Assembly (NCBI RefSeq): GCF_900177535.1
Contig: NZ_FXAJ01000003.1
Coordinates: forward strand, 186,001-250,000
Reading direction: 5' to 3'
Length of the DNA stretch: 64,000 bases
DNA from: Priestia filamentosa
GTDB taxonomy: Bacteria; Bacillota; Bacilli; Bacillales; Bacillaceae_H
The notes beneath the pieces are model-generated. The model was not told the origin of the DNA. It did no database searches and saw only the letters and a list, made by a program, of their open reading frames with translations. Position numbers and translations under genes: made by a program. Below, in pieces: positions 9,155-18,712 of this stretch. Position 1 is the first letter of the stretch. Every line of letters begins with the position of its first letter.

Positions 9155-10183
9155 TTGAGAAAGATATTTTTTGTAATTGCGGTTATCGCTATTTTTTATG
9201 CGATAAGCAGTATACCTTTTAAATCCAACGATGAGGGAAAAAATCAGCAGAAGGAAGAAGCAACATTTAGTGACCAAAAAGAAGAAGCACCAATAAGTAA
9301 AGAGTCTATTTTATCTTTAATTGGTAAAAATAAAGATGATGTTTCAGAACGCTTTGGCAAACCAGACCGAATCGATGAATCACAATATGGTTATAAATGG
9401 TGGATCTATCGTTCTTCTCCTTCTTCATATATGCAAATTGGTGTAGAAAAAGATAAAGTTGTTATGGTATATACAATTGGCGATAATGTCAATGTAGACC
9501 CTTATTCCATTAATGAAACGAGACAGGAAGTGATGAAACATACACCTGTTTCTCCACAAGTTCAATTTAACTATAAGGGAAATATGTATCAATTTGAAAT
9601 GTCTGAAGCAGATATGCAGATGAAACCCCTTATTCAATACGAAGACGTATTTGTCCAGCTTTATTTTGATCAATATACAAATAAAATATCAAGTATAAGA
9701 GCAATGGATGCTAAGACCCTGATTGAACAGCGTCCTTATGAGCTTACATATCGAGGGGAACTTATAAGTGCAGAAAAACCTTCTAAAGAGATTCAAGAGG
9801 AGATTCAGCATGGGAATGAACAACAAATTTTTGATATTACAAATGTGATTCGGGTTAGGCATGGCCTAAATGAGCTAGGATGGAGTGAAGGAGCTGCTAA
9901 AGTAGCATATGGACACAGTACAGATATGAAAGAAAATGATTACTTTGATCACGTTTCTCCAACGGCTGGAAAGTTAGCTGATCGTCTAGAAAAAGGAGGA
10001 GTATCCTATGATACAGCAGGAGAAAATATCGCTGCCGAGTATCAGGATGGCATCGCAGCTGTTGAAGGTTGGCTTAATAGCGAAGGTCACAGGAAAGCTA
10101 TGTTAAATCCAGATTTTGATAAGCTTGGAGTCGGTGTTAATGAACAATATTATACACAAAATTTCATTGCTGAAAGAAATTAG
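9155..10183 (+). CDS. ylbC: CAP/SCP domain protein with CAP-associated N-terminal domain (YlbC-like)
   Basis: The 342-residue protein has an N-terminal signal or membrane anchor (about residues 1-18), a CAP-associated domain (about 48-185) and a C-terminal CAP/SCP domain (about 225-342). The CAP pocket residues are present: YGHSTDM, FDHVSP, AGENIA and EGHRKAML. Such proteins are extracellular; the precise role in Bacillus is unknown. TTG start at 9155 after GAAGGTGG. It occupies the place of B. subtilis ylbC. Confidence 0.88.
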   Translation: MRKIFFVIAVIAIFYAISSIPFKSNDEGKNQQKEEATFSDQKEEAPISKESILSLIGKNKDDVSERFGKPDRIDESQYGYKWWIYRSSPSSYMQIGVEKDKVVMVYTIGDNVNVDPYSINETRQEVMKHTPVSPQVQFNYKGNMYQFEMSEADMQMKPLIQYEDVFVQLYFDQYTNKISSIRAMDAKTLIEQRPYELTYRGELISAEKPSKEIQEEIQHGNEQQIFDITNVIRVRHGLNELGWSEGAAKVAYGHSTDMKENDYFDHVSPTAGKLADRLEKGGVSYDTAGENIAAEYQDGIAAVEGWLNSEGHRKAMLNPDFDKLGVGVNEQYYTQNFIAERN

Positions 10184-10239
10184 ACATGGTCTAAACTCGT
10201 CCTTTCTTACATAAAGTTTAGTAGTGAGGAGGGACGAAC

Positions 10240-11004
10240 ATGAAGCGATGGATAACGTTATTCTGCATGATTCTTTTGTTGCAAAAAGGAGTGACTGTGC
10301 AAGCAGAAAGCAGTTGGAGTACGTTGAATGAACTTGCCGATCAGGCTTTGTCCTTAGCGCAGCAGGAGCATTATAAGGAAGCCATCACATTTATGGACCG
10401 TTTTAATGACGAGCTGACTCCAATAAATAGAGAAAGTTTGCATATTTCAACAGAGCAGTTTCGAATTTTACAATATAGTCACAGTCTTGCGTTACAAGCG
10501 TTAGAACAAGGAAACAACGAAGAGGAACCAAGTTCAAAAGTGATGCAGTTCCGGCTTTTGGTCGATGCGCTTCAAACGAATCATCAACCACTTTGGACAG
10601 AAATGGAAGAAGAGATGTTAAGTACTTTTGGGAAGTTAAAGGAAAATGCTGAAACTGGCGATCAGGTTGCATTTCAAGAAGATTTAGCCGTGTTTCTGCA
10701 GCAATATGATCTTATTCTTCCAAGTGCACAAGTTGATCGCAATCAGCAAGATATTGAGAAAATGAATGATCACGTTGCTTTCTTGAATAATCAAAGCCTT
10801 GAGGCAATGAGTGATGGAGAGAAAGAAGCTTATTTCAAACAAATTGAAAAAGATCTTCAAACGCTTTTTGAAAAAGCTCCTTTTCAATCTGATGTTTCTC
10901 CATTTTGGGTAATGATGACAATAGGAAGTATTGTTGTGACGACTCTTCTTTACGTTGGCTGGCGCAAATATATTGGAAGCCAGACGATTCATAGTTCTTA
11001 TTAG
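10240..11004 (+). CDS. ypjB: Sporulation-associated membrane protein YpjB
   Basis: The 254-residue protein has an N-terminal signal sequence (about 1-22), a helical extracytoplasmic domain and one C-terminal membrane helix (about 222-241). It matches YpjB in length, layout and position before ypjC/ypjD. YpjB is linked to sporulation, with no defined biochemical activity. The ATG follows GAGGAGGGA. A YugP-type gene separates it from ypjC here. Confidence 0.75.
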   Translation: MKRWITLFCMILLLQKGVTVQAESSWSTLNELADQALSLAQQEHYKEAITFMDRFNDELTPINRESLHISTEQFRILQYSHSLALQALEQGNNEEEPSSKVMQFRLLVDALQTNHQPLWTEMEEEMLSTFGKLKENAETGDQVAFQEDLAVFLQQYDLILPSAQVDRNQQDIEKMNDHVAFLNNQSLEAMSDGEKEAYFKQIEKDLQTLFEKAPFQSDVSPFWVMMTIGSIVVTTLLYVGWRKYIGSQTIHSSY

Positions 11005-11084
11005 AGGAAGGCAAATCTTTTGACATGAAGCGCCCCCTTTAATAGAATGAGGATAAGTAAATCTAACTATGTGGAGGCGTATAA

Positions 11085-11765
11085 ATGGGAATGCTCATTT
11101 ATTTTATAATCATCATCTTAGTTCCAATTTTAGCGAGTTGGAAAGTAAGAAGTGCTTACAAGAAATACTCTAAAGTTCATAGTTCTTCAAATATGACAGG
11201 AGCAGACGTTGCTCGTCGTATTTTGAACGACAATGGAATTTATGATGTCACAGTTGAACCAGTTGGCGGGACTCTTTCAGACCACTATGATCCACGTGCA
11301 AAGGTTATTCGCTTATCAGAGGATAATTACTATGGAACATCAGTAGCAGGAGCGGCTGTTGCAGCCCATGAAGTAGGGCATGCGATTCAAGACCATGAAA
11401 GCTATGCGTTTTTAAGACTTCGTCATTCACTTGTTCCAGTTGCTAATATCGGTTCGAATTTTTCTTGGATTTTGATTTTTATCGGAATTATAGCAGGAAT
11501 GTCAAATCTTCTATTATTGGGAATTGTATTTATGCTAGCCGCTGTAGTATTCCAAATTGTTACACTCCCTGTTGAGTTTGATGCGTCAAATCGAGCAATG
11601 TCACAGCTTGTTTCTTCAGGGGTAATTCGAAATGATGAGGAACGCCGCACGCGTAAAGTATTAAATGCAGCAGCCTTAACATATGTAGCAGCAGCAGCTG
11701 TAGCAGTGCTTGAGCTTGTCCGACTTGTTTTAATTTATACAGGAATGTCAAATAGTGAAGAATAA
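11085..11765 (+). CDS. yugP: Zinc membrane metalloprotease of the YugP family
   Basis: A 226-residue membrane protein with an N-terminal helix, the zincin motif HEVGH (about residues 94-98) and a hydrophobic region (about 120-160), followed by SSGVIRNDEERRTRKVLNAAALTYVAAA, shown here only by its start SSGVIRNDEERR. These are features of the YugP zinc metallopeptidase family. Substrates are unknown. ATG after TGGAGGCG. In B. subtilis yugP lies elsewhere, so its insertion between ypjB and ypjC is a local difference. Confidence 0.88.
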   Translation: MGMLIYFIIIILVPILASWKVRSAYKKYSKVHSSSNMTGADVARRILNDNGIYDVTVEPVGGTLSDHYDPRAKVIRLSEDNYYGTSVAGAAVAAHEVGHAIQDHESYAFLRLRHSLVPVANIGSNFSWILIFIGIIAGMSNLLLLGIVFMLAAVVFQIVTLPVEFDASNRAMSQLVSSGVIRNDEERRTRKVLNAAALTYVAAAAVAVLELVRLVLIYTGMSNSEE

Positions 11766-11766
11766 G

Positions 11767-11797
11767 AAAGAGCCGTCCAGCTGGACGGCTCTTTTAA
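11767..11797. terminator. Terminator between yugP and ypjC (convergent)
   Basis: AAAGAGCCGTCCAG and CTGGACGGCTCTTT form a strong perfect hairpin with flanking T runs on both strands. Confidence 0.9.
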
Positions 11798-12666
11798 CGT
11801 TGTAATGGCATCTTATTTTCATCAAGTGTAAAACCTTCTCCAAGCACGTCATGAACGGTCGTGAAAGCAACGAAGGCATGTGGATCAATAGATGTCACAG
11901 CTTGCTTTAACCTAAATACTTCGTTTTTCCCAACAACACAATAGAGGACGTTCATATCTTGTTTAGAAAATGAACCTTGGCCTTTTAAAATTGTGACTCC
12001 TCTGTCCATCTCCTTCAAAATACGTTGGGCAATTTTATCATTTTCCTTTGAAATAATGGTGGCACCTCTTGCTGTGTAAGCACCTTCTTGCATCACGTCA
12101 ATAACGCGTGCAGCAACAAACACAGCAACAAGCGTGTACATTGCTTCTCTAAAATCTAAATATGTAATAAGTGAAAGAGCAATCACACCAAAATCAAACA
12201 TAAACATCGTTCGCCCCATATTCCATCCTACATATTTATTTACAAGACGAGCGATAATATCGACACCGCCTGTTGTGCCTCCAAATCTAAAAATAATTCC
12301 GAGCCCAACTCCAATGAAAACACCTGCAAATAGAGCAACAAGGGTCATATCGTTTTCGAGATGAAAATTGATAGGAAAACGTTGGAATATCCAGAGAAAT
12401 AGCGAAAGCCCTACTGTTCCAAGAATTGTATAGATAAAGGCTACGCGTCCAAGCAATTTCCATCCAATGAAGAAGAGTGGAATATTTAAGACAAGGTTAG
12501 AATAAGAAGGATCAATCTTAAAAAGGAAAAATAATAGCAGGGTAATACCTGTAAATCCTCCTTCAGCTAAATTGTTTTGCATGTTGAAATTAACAAGCCC
12601 AAAGCCAAAGATAGCGGTTCCAAGCAAAATAAATACAATGTTAGTTATGCGCACTCCTTTAAGCAT
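11794..12666 (-). CDS. ypjC: YitT-family membrane protein YpjC (DUF2179)
   Basis: A 290-residue protein with five or six N-terminal helices (YitT membrane domain, glycine-rich GGTTGGVDIIARLV near residue 135) and a C-terminal cytosolic DUF2179 domain (about 195-280, with GRGVTIL-like DRGVTILKG). Function is unknown. I chose the ATG at 12666 because CAGGAGGGA stands seven bases before it; a longer reading frame continues upstream but has no ribosome site. Same length and context as B. subtilis ypjC. Confidence 0.85.
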   Translation of the reverse strand: MLKGVRITNIVFILLGTAIFGFGLVNFNMQNNLAEGGFTGITLLLFFLFKIDPSYSNLVLNIPLFFIGWKLLGRVAFIYTILGTVGLSLFLWIFQRFPINFHLENDMTLVALFAGVFIGVGLGIIFRFGGTTGGVDIIARLVNKYVGWNMGRTMFMFDFGVIALSLITYLDFREAMYTLVAVFVAARVIDVMQEGAYTARGATIISKENDKIAQRILKEMDRGVTILKGQGSFSKQDMNVLYCVVGKNEVFRLKQAVTSIDPHAFVAFTTVHDVLGEGFTLDENKMPLQR

Positions 12667-12840
12667 AAAGTCCCTCCTGTTTAACGTAGTATTCAACACC
12701 TATCCTACCATAGAAAAGAGAGTTGATAGTGACAATTGCTATTTTTAAAGCTAGAATAATTGTCAAGAACGTTCTCATTCGCTAACATATGAACAGAGGA
12801 AGCGTTTTTACAACTCTCTTAGTATGAACGAGGTGAAAAA

Positions 12841-13176
12841 ATGGAAAACAAATCAATGAAAAGAATGCAGCAAGAGGTAGACGAATATATTGGTCAATTT
12901 AAAGAAGGCTATTTTAGTCCTCTTGCGATGATGGCTCGTCTGACAGAAGAGCTTGGTGAACTTGCTAGAGAAGTCAATCATTATTATGGAGAAAAACCGA
13001 AAAAAGATACAGAAAAAGAAAAAGCAATGGAAGAAGAAATCGGAGACGTTCTTTTTGTGCTCATTTGTTTAGCCAACTCGTTGAACATTAGCTTAGAAGA
13101 ATCGCATAATCTTGTGATGAATAAATTTAATACGCGTGATGCGAATCGTTGGACGAAAATTGAGGAGGATAAGTAA
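12841..13176 (+). CDS. ypjD: MazG-type nucleotide pyrophosphohydrolase YpjD
   Basis: A 111-residue all-alpha NTP pyrophosphatase of the MazG family. The metal-binding acidic motif is present: [10 protein letters not shown] (about 38-47) and [11 protein letters not shown] (about 61-71). It probably removes non-canonical or excess nucleotides; the natural substrate is unknown. It is the first gene of the ypjD-dapB-mgsA-bshA-cca-birA run. It ends one base before dapB, whose Shine-Dalgarno GAGGAGG lies within its last codons. Confidence 0.9.
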   Translation: MENKSMKRMQQEVDEYIGQFKEGYFSPLAMMARLTEELGELAREVNHYYGEKPKKDTEKEKAMEEEIGDVLFVLICLANSLNISLEESHNLVMNKFNTRDANRWTKIEEDK

Positions 13177-13177
13177 G

Positions 13178-13978
13178 ATGAATAAAGTTAAAGTTGTAGT
13201 AGCAGGACCACGAGGACGTATGGGGATAGAAGCCCTTCACTTAATGAAAAACACGGAAAATTTTGAGCTTGTAGGAGCTATTGATCGTGTTAATGAAGGA
13301 AAGAAAATTAGTGATGTAGAAGGATTACCGGCAATTGATGCTCCTATTTATACAGATATTCATACATGCTTAACAGAAACAAAGCCAGATGTTTTAGTTG
13401 ATTTGACAACACCTGAAATTGGACGATTACATACGAAAACTGCACTTAGCTATGGAGTACGCGCTGTTGTAGGTACAACTGGTTTTTCTGAAGAAGATTT
13501 AACAGAGCTTAAAGAAATGGCGGAAGAAAAAGGGATAGGCTGTATTATTGCTCCTAACTTTGCAATTGGTGCGATCTTAATGATGAAGTTTTCACAAATG
13601 GCAGCTCGTTATTTTTCAGACGTAGAAATTATCGAGCTTCACCATGACCGCAAACTTGATGCTCCGTCTGGAACAGGGATTAAAACAGCAGAGCTTATTT
13701 CTAAAGTACGGGAACCAAAGAAGCAAGGGCATCCTGAAGAAAAAGAAATTATAGAAGGAGCACGTGGAGCAGAATTTGATGGAATACATCTTCATAGCGT
13801 TCGTCTACCAGGCCTTATTGCACATCAAGAAGTGTTATTCGGACGCGATGGAGAGTCATTAAAGATTCGTCATGACTCTTATAATAGAGCGTCCTTCATG
13901 TCAGGTGTTGAGCTTTGTGTGAACACGGTAATGAATATTGATTCACTTGTTTATGGACTTGAAAATATTATCGAATAG
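13178..13978 (+). CDS. dapB: 4-hydroxy-tetrahydrodipicolinate reductase DapB
   Basis: DapB makes tetrahydrodipicolinate with NAD(P)H for lysine, peptidoglycan and dipicolinate synthesis. The 266-residue protein has the dinucleotide motif GPRGRMG (about 10-16) and the signature [15 protein letters not shown] with the catalytic His and Lys (about 154-168). The start is ATG 13178 just after ypjD; the frame stays open further upstream but the GAGGAGG site selects this ATG. Confidence 0.96.
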   Translation: MNKVKVVVAGPRGRMGIEALHLMKNTENFELVGAIDRVNEGKKISDVEGLPAIDAPIYTDIHTCLTETKPDVLVDLTTPEIGRLHTKTALSYGVRAVVGTTGFSEEDLTELKEMAEEKGIGCIIAPNFAIGAILMMKFSQMAARYFSDVEIIELHHDRKLDAPSGTGIKTAELISKVREPKKQGHPEEKEIIEGARGAEFDGIHLHSVRLPGLIAHQEVLFGRDGESLKIRHDSYNRASFMSGVELCVNTVMNIDSLVYGLENIIE

Positions 13979-13993
13979 AAGGCGGGAGAAGAG

Positions 13994-14410
13994 ATGAAAA
14001 TTGCGCTAATTGCTCATGATAAGAAAAAAAATGATATGGTCCAATTTGTGACAGCATATCAAGAAGTTTTAAAAGATCACGAACTTTTTGCAACAGGGAC
14101 AACAGGTTTTAGAATTCAAGAAGCAACAGGCCTTGATGTTCATCGCTTTCAATCTGGTCCTCTGGGGGGAGACCAAGAAATTGGGGCAATGGTTGCCAAC
14201 AACAAGATGGATATGGTTCTCTTTTTCCGTGATCCTTTAACAGCTCAGCCTCATGAACCAGATGTAACGGCGCTTATTCGTCTTTGTGATGTATACGCGA
14301 TTCCGCTTGCCACAAACATGGGTACAGCTGAAGTCCTTATTCATGGGCTTCGTCGTGGAGATTTGAAATGGCGCACAATTGTTCATGAAGAGCAGAAAGG
14401 AAATCTTTAA
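13994..14410 (+). CDS. mgsA: Methylglyoxal synthase MgsA
   Basis: MgsA turns dihydroxyacetone phosphate into methylglyoxal, a bypass of lower glycolysis. The 138-residue protein has the TGTTG phosphate-binding loop, [11 protein letters not shown] with the catalytic Asp, and the [12 protein letters not shown] segment. The last base of its stop overlaps the first of bshA. In B. subtilis bshB1 lies between mgsA and bshA; here it is absent. Confidence 0.96.
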   Translation: MKIALIAHDKKKNDMVQFVTAYQEVLKDHELFATGTTGFRIQEATGLDVHRFQSGPLGGDQEIGAMVANNKMDMVLFFRDPLTAQPHEPDVTALIRLCDVYAIPLATNMGTAEVLIHGLRRGDLKWRTIVHEEQKGNL

Positions 14411-15543
14411 TGAAATTGAAAATCGGTATTGTTTGCTATCCTTCCGTTGGTGGATCTGGAATTGTAGCAACAGAACTCGGCAAATTACTTGCTGAAAAAG
14501 GACATGAGATCCATTTTATTTCTTCAAGCATGCCATTTCGTTTAAATAAAGTGTATTCAAATATCTACTTTCATGAAGTGGAAGTGAATCAGTACTCTGT
14601 TTTTAAATACCCGCCATATGATTTAGCTCTTTCGAGTAAGATTGCAGAGGTGGCAAAGCGCGAGAAGTTGGATCTTCTTCACGCTCATTACGCCATTCCT
14701 CACGCTGTTTGTGCTTTCTTAGCAAAGCAGATGGTTGGAGAACATTTGAAAGTTGTGACAACCTTGCATGGAACGGATATTACTGTACTCGGTTATGACC
14801 TTTCCTTGAAGAGTATTATTAAGTTTGCGATTGAAAATTCCGATGAAGTAACAGCTGTTTCCTCTTCACTTGTTAAACAAACGTATGACCTTATTGCTCC
14901 TCAAAAAGAGATTCATACTATTCATAACTTTATTGAACAGAAAGAAGAAACAGGGGAAGATGTTTCACTACTTAAAAAAGAATATGGAATTAAAGAAGGA
15001 GAGAAAGTCCTTATTCACGTTTCAAACTTTAGACAAGTGAAGCGGGTAACAGATGTTGTACGTGCTTTTTACCATGTTCAACAAAAGGTTGATGCAAAGC
15101 TTTTACTTGTTGGAGATGGCCCAGAGATGACGGCTGTTTGCTATCTTGTTAAAGATCTTGATATTGTAGATAAAGTTCTTTTTCTTGGAAAACAGGAAAA
15201 TGTGGATGATCTTTATGCTATTAGCGATCTTAAGCTTCTTCTTTCTGAAAAAGAAAGCTTTGGCCTTGTTTTATTAGAAGCAATGGCTAATGGTGTTCCA
15301 TGCATTGGGACAAATATTGGTGGAATTCCAGAAGTTATTGAGGATGGGAAAACAGGCTATATCTGTGAAGTTGGTAATTACGAAGAAGCTGCTGAAAAAG
15401 CTCTATCTCTCTTACAAAATGATAGTTTGTATGAAGAAATGTCGGCTTCTTCTCTTCGTTCTGTATGGAGTAAATTTTCTTCAAAAGATATCGTCGCGCA
15501 GTATGAGGAGCTTTATGAAAAAGCGTTAAACAGAGTGAGGTGA
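14410..15543 (+). CDS. bshA: Bacillithiol biosynthesis glycosyltransferase BshA
   Basis: BshA joins N-acetylglucosamine from UDP-GlcNAc to L-malate, the first step of bacillithiol synthesis. The 377-residue GT4/GT-B protein has the N-terminal glycine loop [24 protein letters not shown], and the C-terminal nucleotide-sugar motif [19 protein letters not shown], here split as [13 protein letters not shown] and MANGVP. The start overlaps the mgsA stop (TAATG). The deacetylase gene bshB1 usually found beside it is not here. Confidence 0.95.
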   Translation: MKLKIGIVCYPSVGGSGIVATELGKLLAEKGHEIHFISSSMPFRLNKVYSNIYFHEVEVNQYSVFKYPPYDLALSSKIAEVAKREKLDLLHAHYAIPHAVCAFLAKQMVGEHLKVVTTLHGTDITVLGYDLSLKSIIKFAIENSDEVTAVSSSLVKQTYDLIAPQKEIHTIHNFIEQKEETGEDVSLLKKEYGIKEGEKVLIHVSNFRQVKRVTDVVRAFYHVQQKVDAKLLLVGDGPEMTAVCYLVKDLDIVDKVLFLGKQENVDDLYAISDLKLLLSEKESFGLVLLEAMANGVPCIGTNIGGIPEVIEDGKTGYICEVGNYEEAAEKALSLLQNDSLYEEMSASSLRSVWSKFSSKDIVAQYEELYEKALNRVR

Positions 15544-15548
15544 ACATC

Positions 15549-16733
15549 ATGAGAGACCCTTTTATAAAACCTTTAGCAATCTTACATAAGCTTCAGCAAA
15601 ACGGTTATTTAGCATACTTTGTTGGAGGGTCTGTTCGCGATTTTATCATTGGCCGCCCTATTGGCGATATTGATATTGCTACTTCAGCAAGACCAGAGGA
15701 TGTTGTTCGTTTGTTTCCCAAAGTTATTGAAGTTGGCATTGAGCATGGAACAGTTGTGGTGGTCCTTGAAAATGAACCATATGAGGTCACAACATTTCGG
15801 ACTGAAAGTGATTATAAAGATTTTAGACGTCCTGAGGAAGTTACGTTTATTAGTTCACTTGAAGGAGACTTAGAGCGACGTGACTTTACAATGAATGCTA
15901 TTGCAATGGATGAGAATGAAACTTTAATTGATCCTTTCGGTGGAAGGAATGCTATCAAAAGGGGTATCATTGAAACGGTGGGAAACGCAGACGAACGTTT
16001 TAGTGAGGATGCACTTCGTATGATGAGAGCTGTGCGTTTTATGAGTCAGCTATCATTTACAATTACTCCTGAAGTAAAAGAAGCAATAAGAAGAAATCGC
16101 CATCTTTTGCAAAATATCGCAATGGAGCGTATTTCAGTTGAGTTTCAAAAACTCATGCTCGGGAATAAAGCTACAGAAGCTTTTCGAACAATTGTAGACA
16201 CAGGATTGCTTGACATTTTACCTCTTTATGAAAAGAAGGAGCTTATTGAATATGACTGGACGACCATCAGTGAAGAGACCTCAGCATGGTCGCTCCTTTG
16301 TCTGATTCTAGAAGTAGAGGATACCGCTCTATTTTTAAGGAAGTGGAAGCTTTCGAACAAACGAATAAAAGAAACGGAAAAGACGGTCATTTTTTACCGT
16401 TCTATAAAAGAATGGACTCCTTTTGCTATTTATCAAAGTGGATTAGAAGTTGCATTAAGAGTAAATCATCTAAAAAGGATTTTACAAGGCGTACAGAGTG
16501 AAGAAGAGAAAATTCGATTGATCTATGAATCCCTTCCAATCTATTCTCCTAAAGATATCGAAGCAAATGGAAAAGATCTTGTTTCATGGGGCAATCGTGC
16601 TCAAGGTCCGTGGATTGCACAATGCATCCAAGAACTAAGCGAAAACATTGTTTGTGGCAAAATAGAAAATGATCGGAACGTCATTAAGGAGTGGGTAAGC
16701 AAGTGGAGTCTGAAATTCGACGAAAGTTGTTAG
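15549..16733 (+). CDS. cca: CCA-adding tRNA nucleotidyltransferase
   Basis: This class II enzyme adds or repairs the 3'-terminal CCA of tRNAs. The 394-residue protein has GGSVRD (about 24-29), the catalytic DID pair in IGDIDIATSA, the RRDFTMNA motif and the EDALRMMRAVRF helix. The ATG at 15549 is seven bases after GAGGTG; the in-frame GTG at 15540 overlaps that site and is less likely. The 3' end overlaps birA by about 30 bases. Confidence 0.95.
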   Translation: MRDPFIKPLAILHKLQQNGYLAYFVGGSVRDFIIGRPIGDIDIATSARPEDVVRLFPKVIEVGIEHGTVVVVLENEPYEVTTFRTESDYKDFRRPEEVTFISSLEGDLERRDFTMNAIAMDENETLIDPFGGRNAIKRGIIETVGNADERFSEDALRMMRAVRFMSQLSFTITPEVKEAIRRNRHLLQNIAMERISVEFQKLMLGNKATEAFRTIVDTGLLDILPLYEKKELIEYDWTTISEETSAWSLLCLILEVEDTALFLRKWKLSNKRIKETEKTVIFYRSIKEWTPFAIYQSGLEVALRVNHLKRILQGVQSEEEKIRLIYESLPIYSPKDIEANGKDLVSWGNRAQGPWIAQCIQELSENIVCGKIENDRNVIKEWVSKWSLKFDESC

Positions 16734-17692
16734 AAATGTTTACCACTGGAGAAGAAGAGTATGTGTCAGGCCAGAAAATAAGTGATGAACTTGGCTGTTC
16801 ACGTACGGCAGTTTGGAAACATATCGAGGATTTACGAAAAGATGGATATGAGCTTGAAGCTGTTAGAAGAAAAGGGTACAAGCTTATTAAAAAGCCAGAG
16901 CTTGTTACGCCAGACGCTCTACGGCTTGGATTAGATACAAAGAAGCTTGGCCAAAATATTTGTTATAGAGAAACAGTTGATTCAACTCAAAAGGTTGCAC
17001 ATCGTCTTGCACAAGAAGGTTGTGAAGAAGGCACGCTTGTTATTGCAGAAGAACAGGTTGGTGGACGTGGACGGTTAAATAGAGCGTGGCATTCTCCAAA
17101 AACAACAGGCATTTGGATGAGTCTTGTTTTGCGTCCACAAATTCCTCCTCATGAAGCCCCACAGCTTACACTGCTTGCAGCTGTGGCTATTGTGCAAGCA
17201 ATTGAGGACATTACAAATATAAAAGTAGATATAAAATGGCCCAATGATATTTTAATAAACGGAAAGAAGCTCGTTGGTATTCTAACTGAAATGCAGGCGG
17301 ATGCTGACCAAATTCATTCTGTTATTATTGGAATGGGCATTAATGTAAATCAACAAGGGGCAGATTTTAATGATGAGCTTTCTTCTATTGCCACATCGCT
17401 TTCTATTGAAAAAGGTGAAAAAATCTCTCGTGCAACACTTGTACAAGCTATTTTAAAGAGGTTAGAAGAACTTTATTATCAATATTTAAAAGCAGGATTT
17501 GCACCGATTAAAATTCTGTGGGAAGCATATGCTATTACAATTGGACGAAACATTATTGCACGCACGTTAAAAGGCTCAATTGAAGGGTTAGCAAAAGGCA
17601 TTACTCCTGAAGGAACATTAATGCTTGAAGATCTTGAAGGGAAAATGCATTACATTTATTCTGCTGATATTGAGCTTAGTAATAATAAGTAG
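16703..17692 (+). CDS. birA: Biotin-protein ligase / biotin operon repressor BirA
   Basis: BirA attaches biotin to carboxylase carrier domains and, as biotinyl-AMP complex, represses biotin genes. The protein has an N-terminal winged helix (GQKISDELGCSRTAVWKHI, about 21-39) and a ligase domain with GGRGRLNRAW and KWPNDIL, plus an SH3-like C-terminus. GTG 16703 gives 329 residues, close to B. subtilis BirA, and follows TAAGGAG at 11 bases. GTG 16691 is in frame but overlaps that site. It overlaps the end of cca. Confidence 0.94.
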   Translation: MESEIRRKLLEMFTTGEEEYVSGQKISDELGCSRTAVWKHIEDLRKDGYELEAVRRKGYKLIKKPELVTPDALRLGLDTKKLGQNICYRETVDSTQKVAHRLAQEGCEEGTLVIAEEQVGGRGRLNRAWHSPKTTGIWMSLVLRPQIPPHEAPQLTLLAAVAIVQAIEDITNIKVDIKWPNDILINGKKLVGILTEMQADADQIHSVIIGMGINVNQQGADFNDELSSIATSLSIEKGEKISRATLVQAILKRLEELYYQYLKAGFAPIKILWEAYAITIGRNIIARTLKGSIEGLAKGITPEGTLMLEDLEGKMHYIYSADIELSNNK

Positions 17693-17724
17693 TGGTAAAA
17701 AAGGGATTTTTCTCTTATAATGAC

Positions 17725-17771
17725 GAGTGAAAGAGTAGTATCTATATGAACTACATCTTTCACTCTTTTTT
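17725..17771 (+). terminator. Terminator after birA
   Basis: GAGTGAAAGA plus GTAGT pair with ACTAC and TCTTTCACTC across a short loop, followed by a T run. It separates the birA and panBC transcription units. Confidence 0.8.
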
Positions 17772-17818
17772 ATTGAAAAGAAATACTATTCTGCCTTGAT
17801 CCGGGCATGGACTAGGAC

Positions 17819-17854
17819 AGAGGAATGACAAACCAGAAGGTTGTTCATTTCTCT
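17819..17854 (+). repeat. Hairpin in the panB leader
   Basis: AGAGGAATGACAA (17819-17831) pairs with TTGTTCATTTCTCT (17841-17854) around a nine-base loop, with one bulge and one mismatch. It has no T run and lies only 22 bases ahead of the panB start. It could protect the mRNA 5' end or influence translation. Confidence 0.4.
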
Positions 17855-17876
17855 CCATTTAAAGGAGGAAGCGAAC

Positions 17877-18710
17877 ATGAGAACAAGAGACAGCTTTATG
17901 AAAATGAAAAAGGAAAAAGAGCCAATTGTAATGCTAACAGCTTACGATTATCCGTCTGCTCGTTTAGCCGAACAAGCGGGGGTTGAGATGATTCTTGTTG
18001 GAGATTCTCTTGGGATGGTTGTACTCGGATATGAGTCAACAATTCCTGTTACGGTAGAAGATATGATACATCATACAAAGGCCGTAAAAAGAGGAGCAGG
18101 CCAGACGTTTATTGTGACAGATATGCCGTTTATGTCCTATCATACTTCAAGAGAAGATGCACTAAGAGCAGGAGCAAAAATAATGCGCGAAAGTGGTGCA
18201 CATGCTTTGAAGCTTGAGGGAGCAGGTGAAACGCTTAGTGTTATTAAAGCTTTAACAGAAGGAGGCATTCCTGTTGTAAGTCATTTAGGGCTTACTCCAC
18301 AAACAGTAGGCGTACTTGGAGGCTATAAAGTGCAAGGAAAAGATGCTCAGTCAGCATTAAAGCTTATTGAAGATGCGAAATGTGCTGAAGCCTCAGGAGC
18401 TATTGCAGTTGTGCTTGAATGTGTACCATATCAGCTTTCAAAACGAATCACAGAGGAACTAGAGATTCCTGTCATTGGAATTGGTGCCGGTTCATATACA
18501 GATGGGCAAGTTCTTGTTTATCATGACGTCATTTCTTATGGCGTTGAACGATTGCCTAAGTTTGTGAAAGCGTACGGAAATGCAAATGAATATATTGAAA
18601 AAAGCTTACGTGAGTATGTCAGTGATGTAAAAGCAAAAACATTCCCAAGTGAAGAGCATTCTTTTACGATGAAAGAAGAAGCGCTTTTTTCTCTTTACGG
18701 AGGGAAATAA
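17877..18710 (+). CDS. panB: Ketopantoate hydroxymethyltransferase PanB
   Basis: PanB adds a hydroxymethyl group from methylene-tetrahydrofolate to 2-oxoisovalerate, the first step to pantothenate. The 277-residue TIM-barrel protein has LTAYDYPSA, the metal-binding VGDSLGMV, and the catalytic Glu in LECVP. The ATG at 17877 follows AAAGGAGGAAG; the frame extends upstream without a ribosome site. panC begins two bases after its stop. Confidence 0.96.
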   Translation: MRTRDSFMKMKKEKEPIVMLTAYDYPSARLAEQAGVEMILVGDSLGMVVLGYESTIPVTVEDMIHHTKAVKRGAGQTFIVTDMPFMSYHTSREDALRAGAKIMRESGAHALKLEGAGETLSVIKALTEGGIPVVSHLGLTPQTVGVLGGYKVQGKDAQSALKLIEDAKCAEASGAIAVVLECVPYQLSKRITEELEIPVIGIGAGSYTDGQVLVYHDVISYGVERLPKFVKAYGNANEYIEKSLREYVSDVKAKTFPSEEHSFTMKEEALFSLYGGK

Positions 18711-18712
18711 GC

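Noticed and set aside
12763-12772. GAACGTTC-like LexA site upstream of ypjD
   Set aside because: The Bacillus SOS box needs four bases between GAAC and GTTC; here the halves are directly joined.
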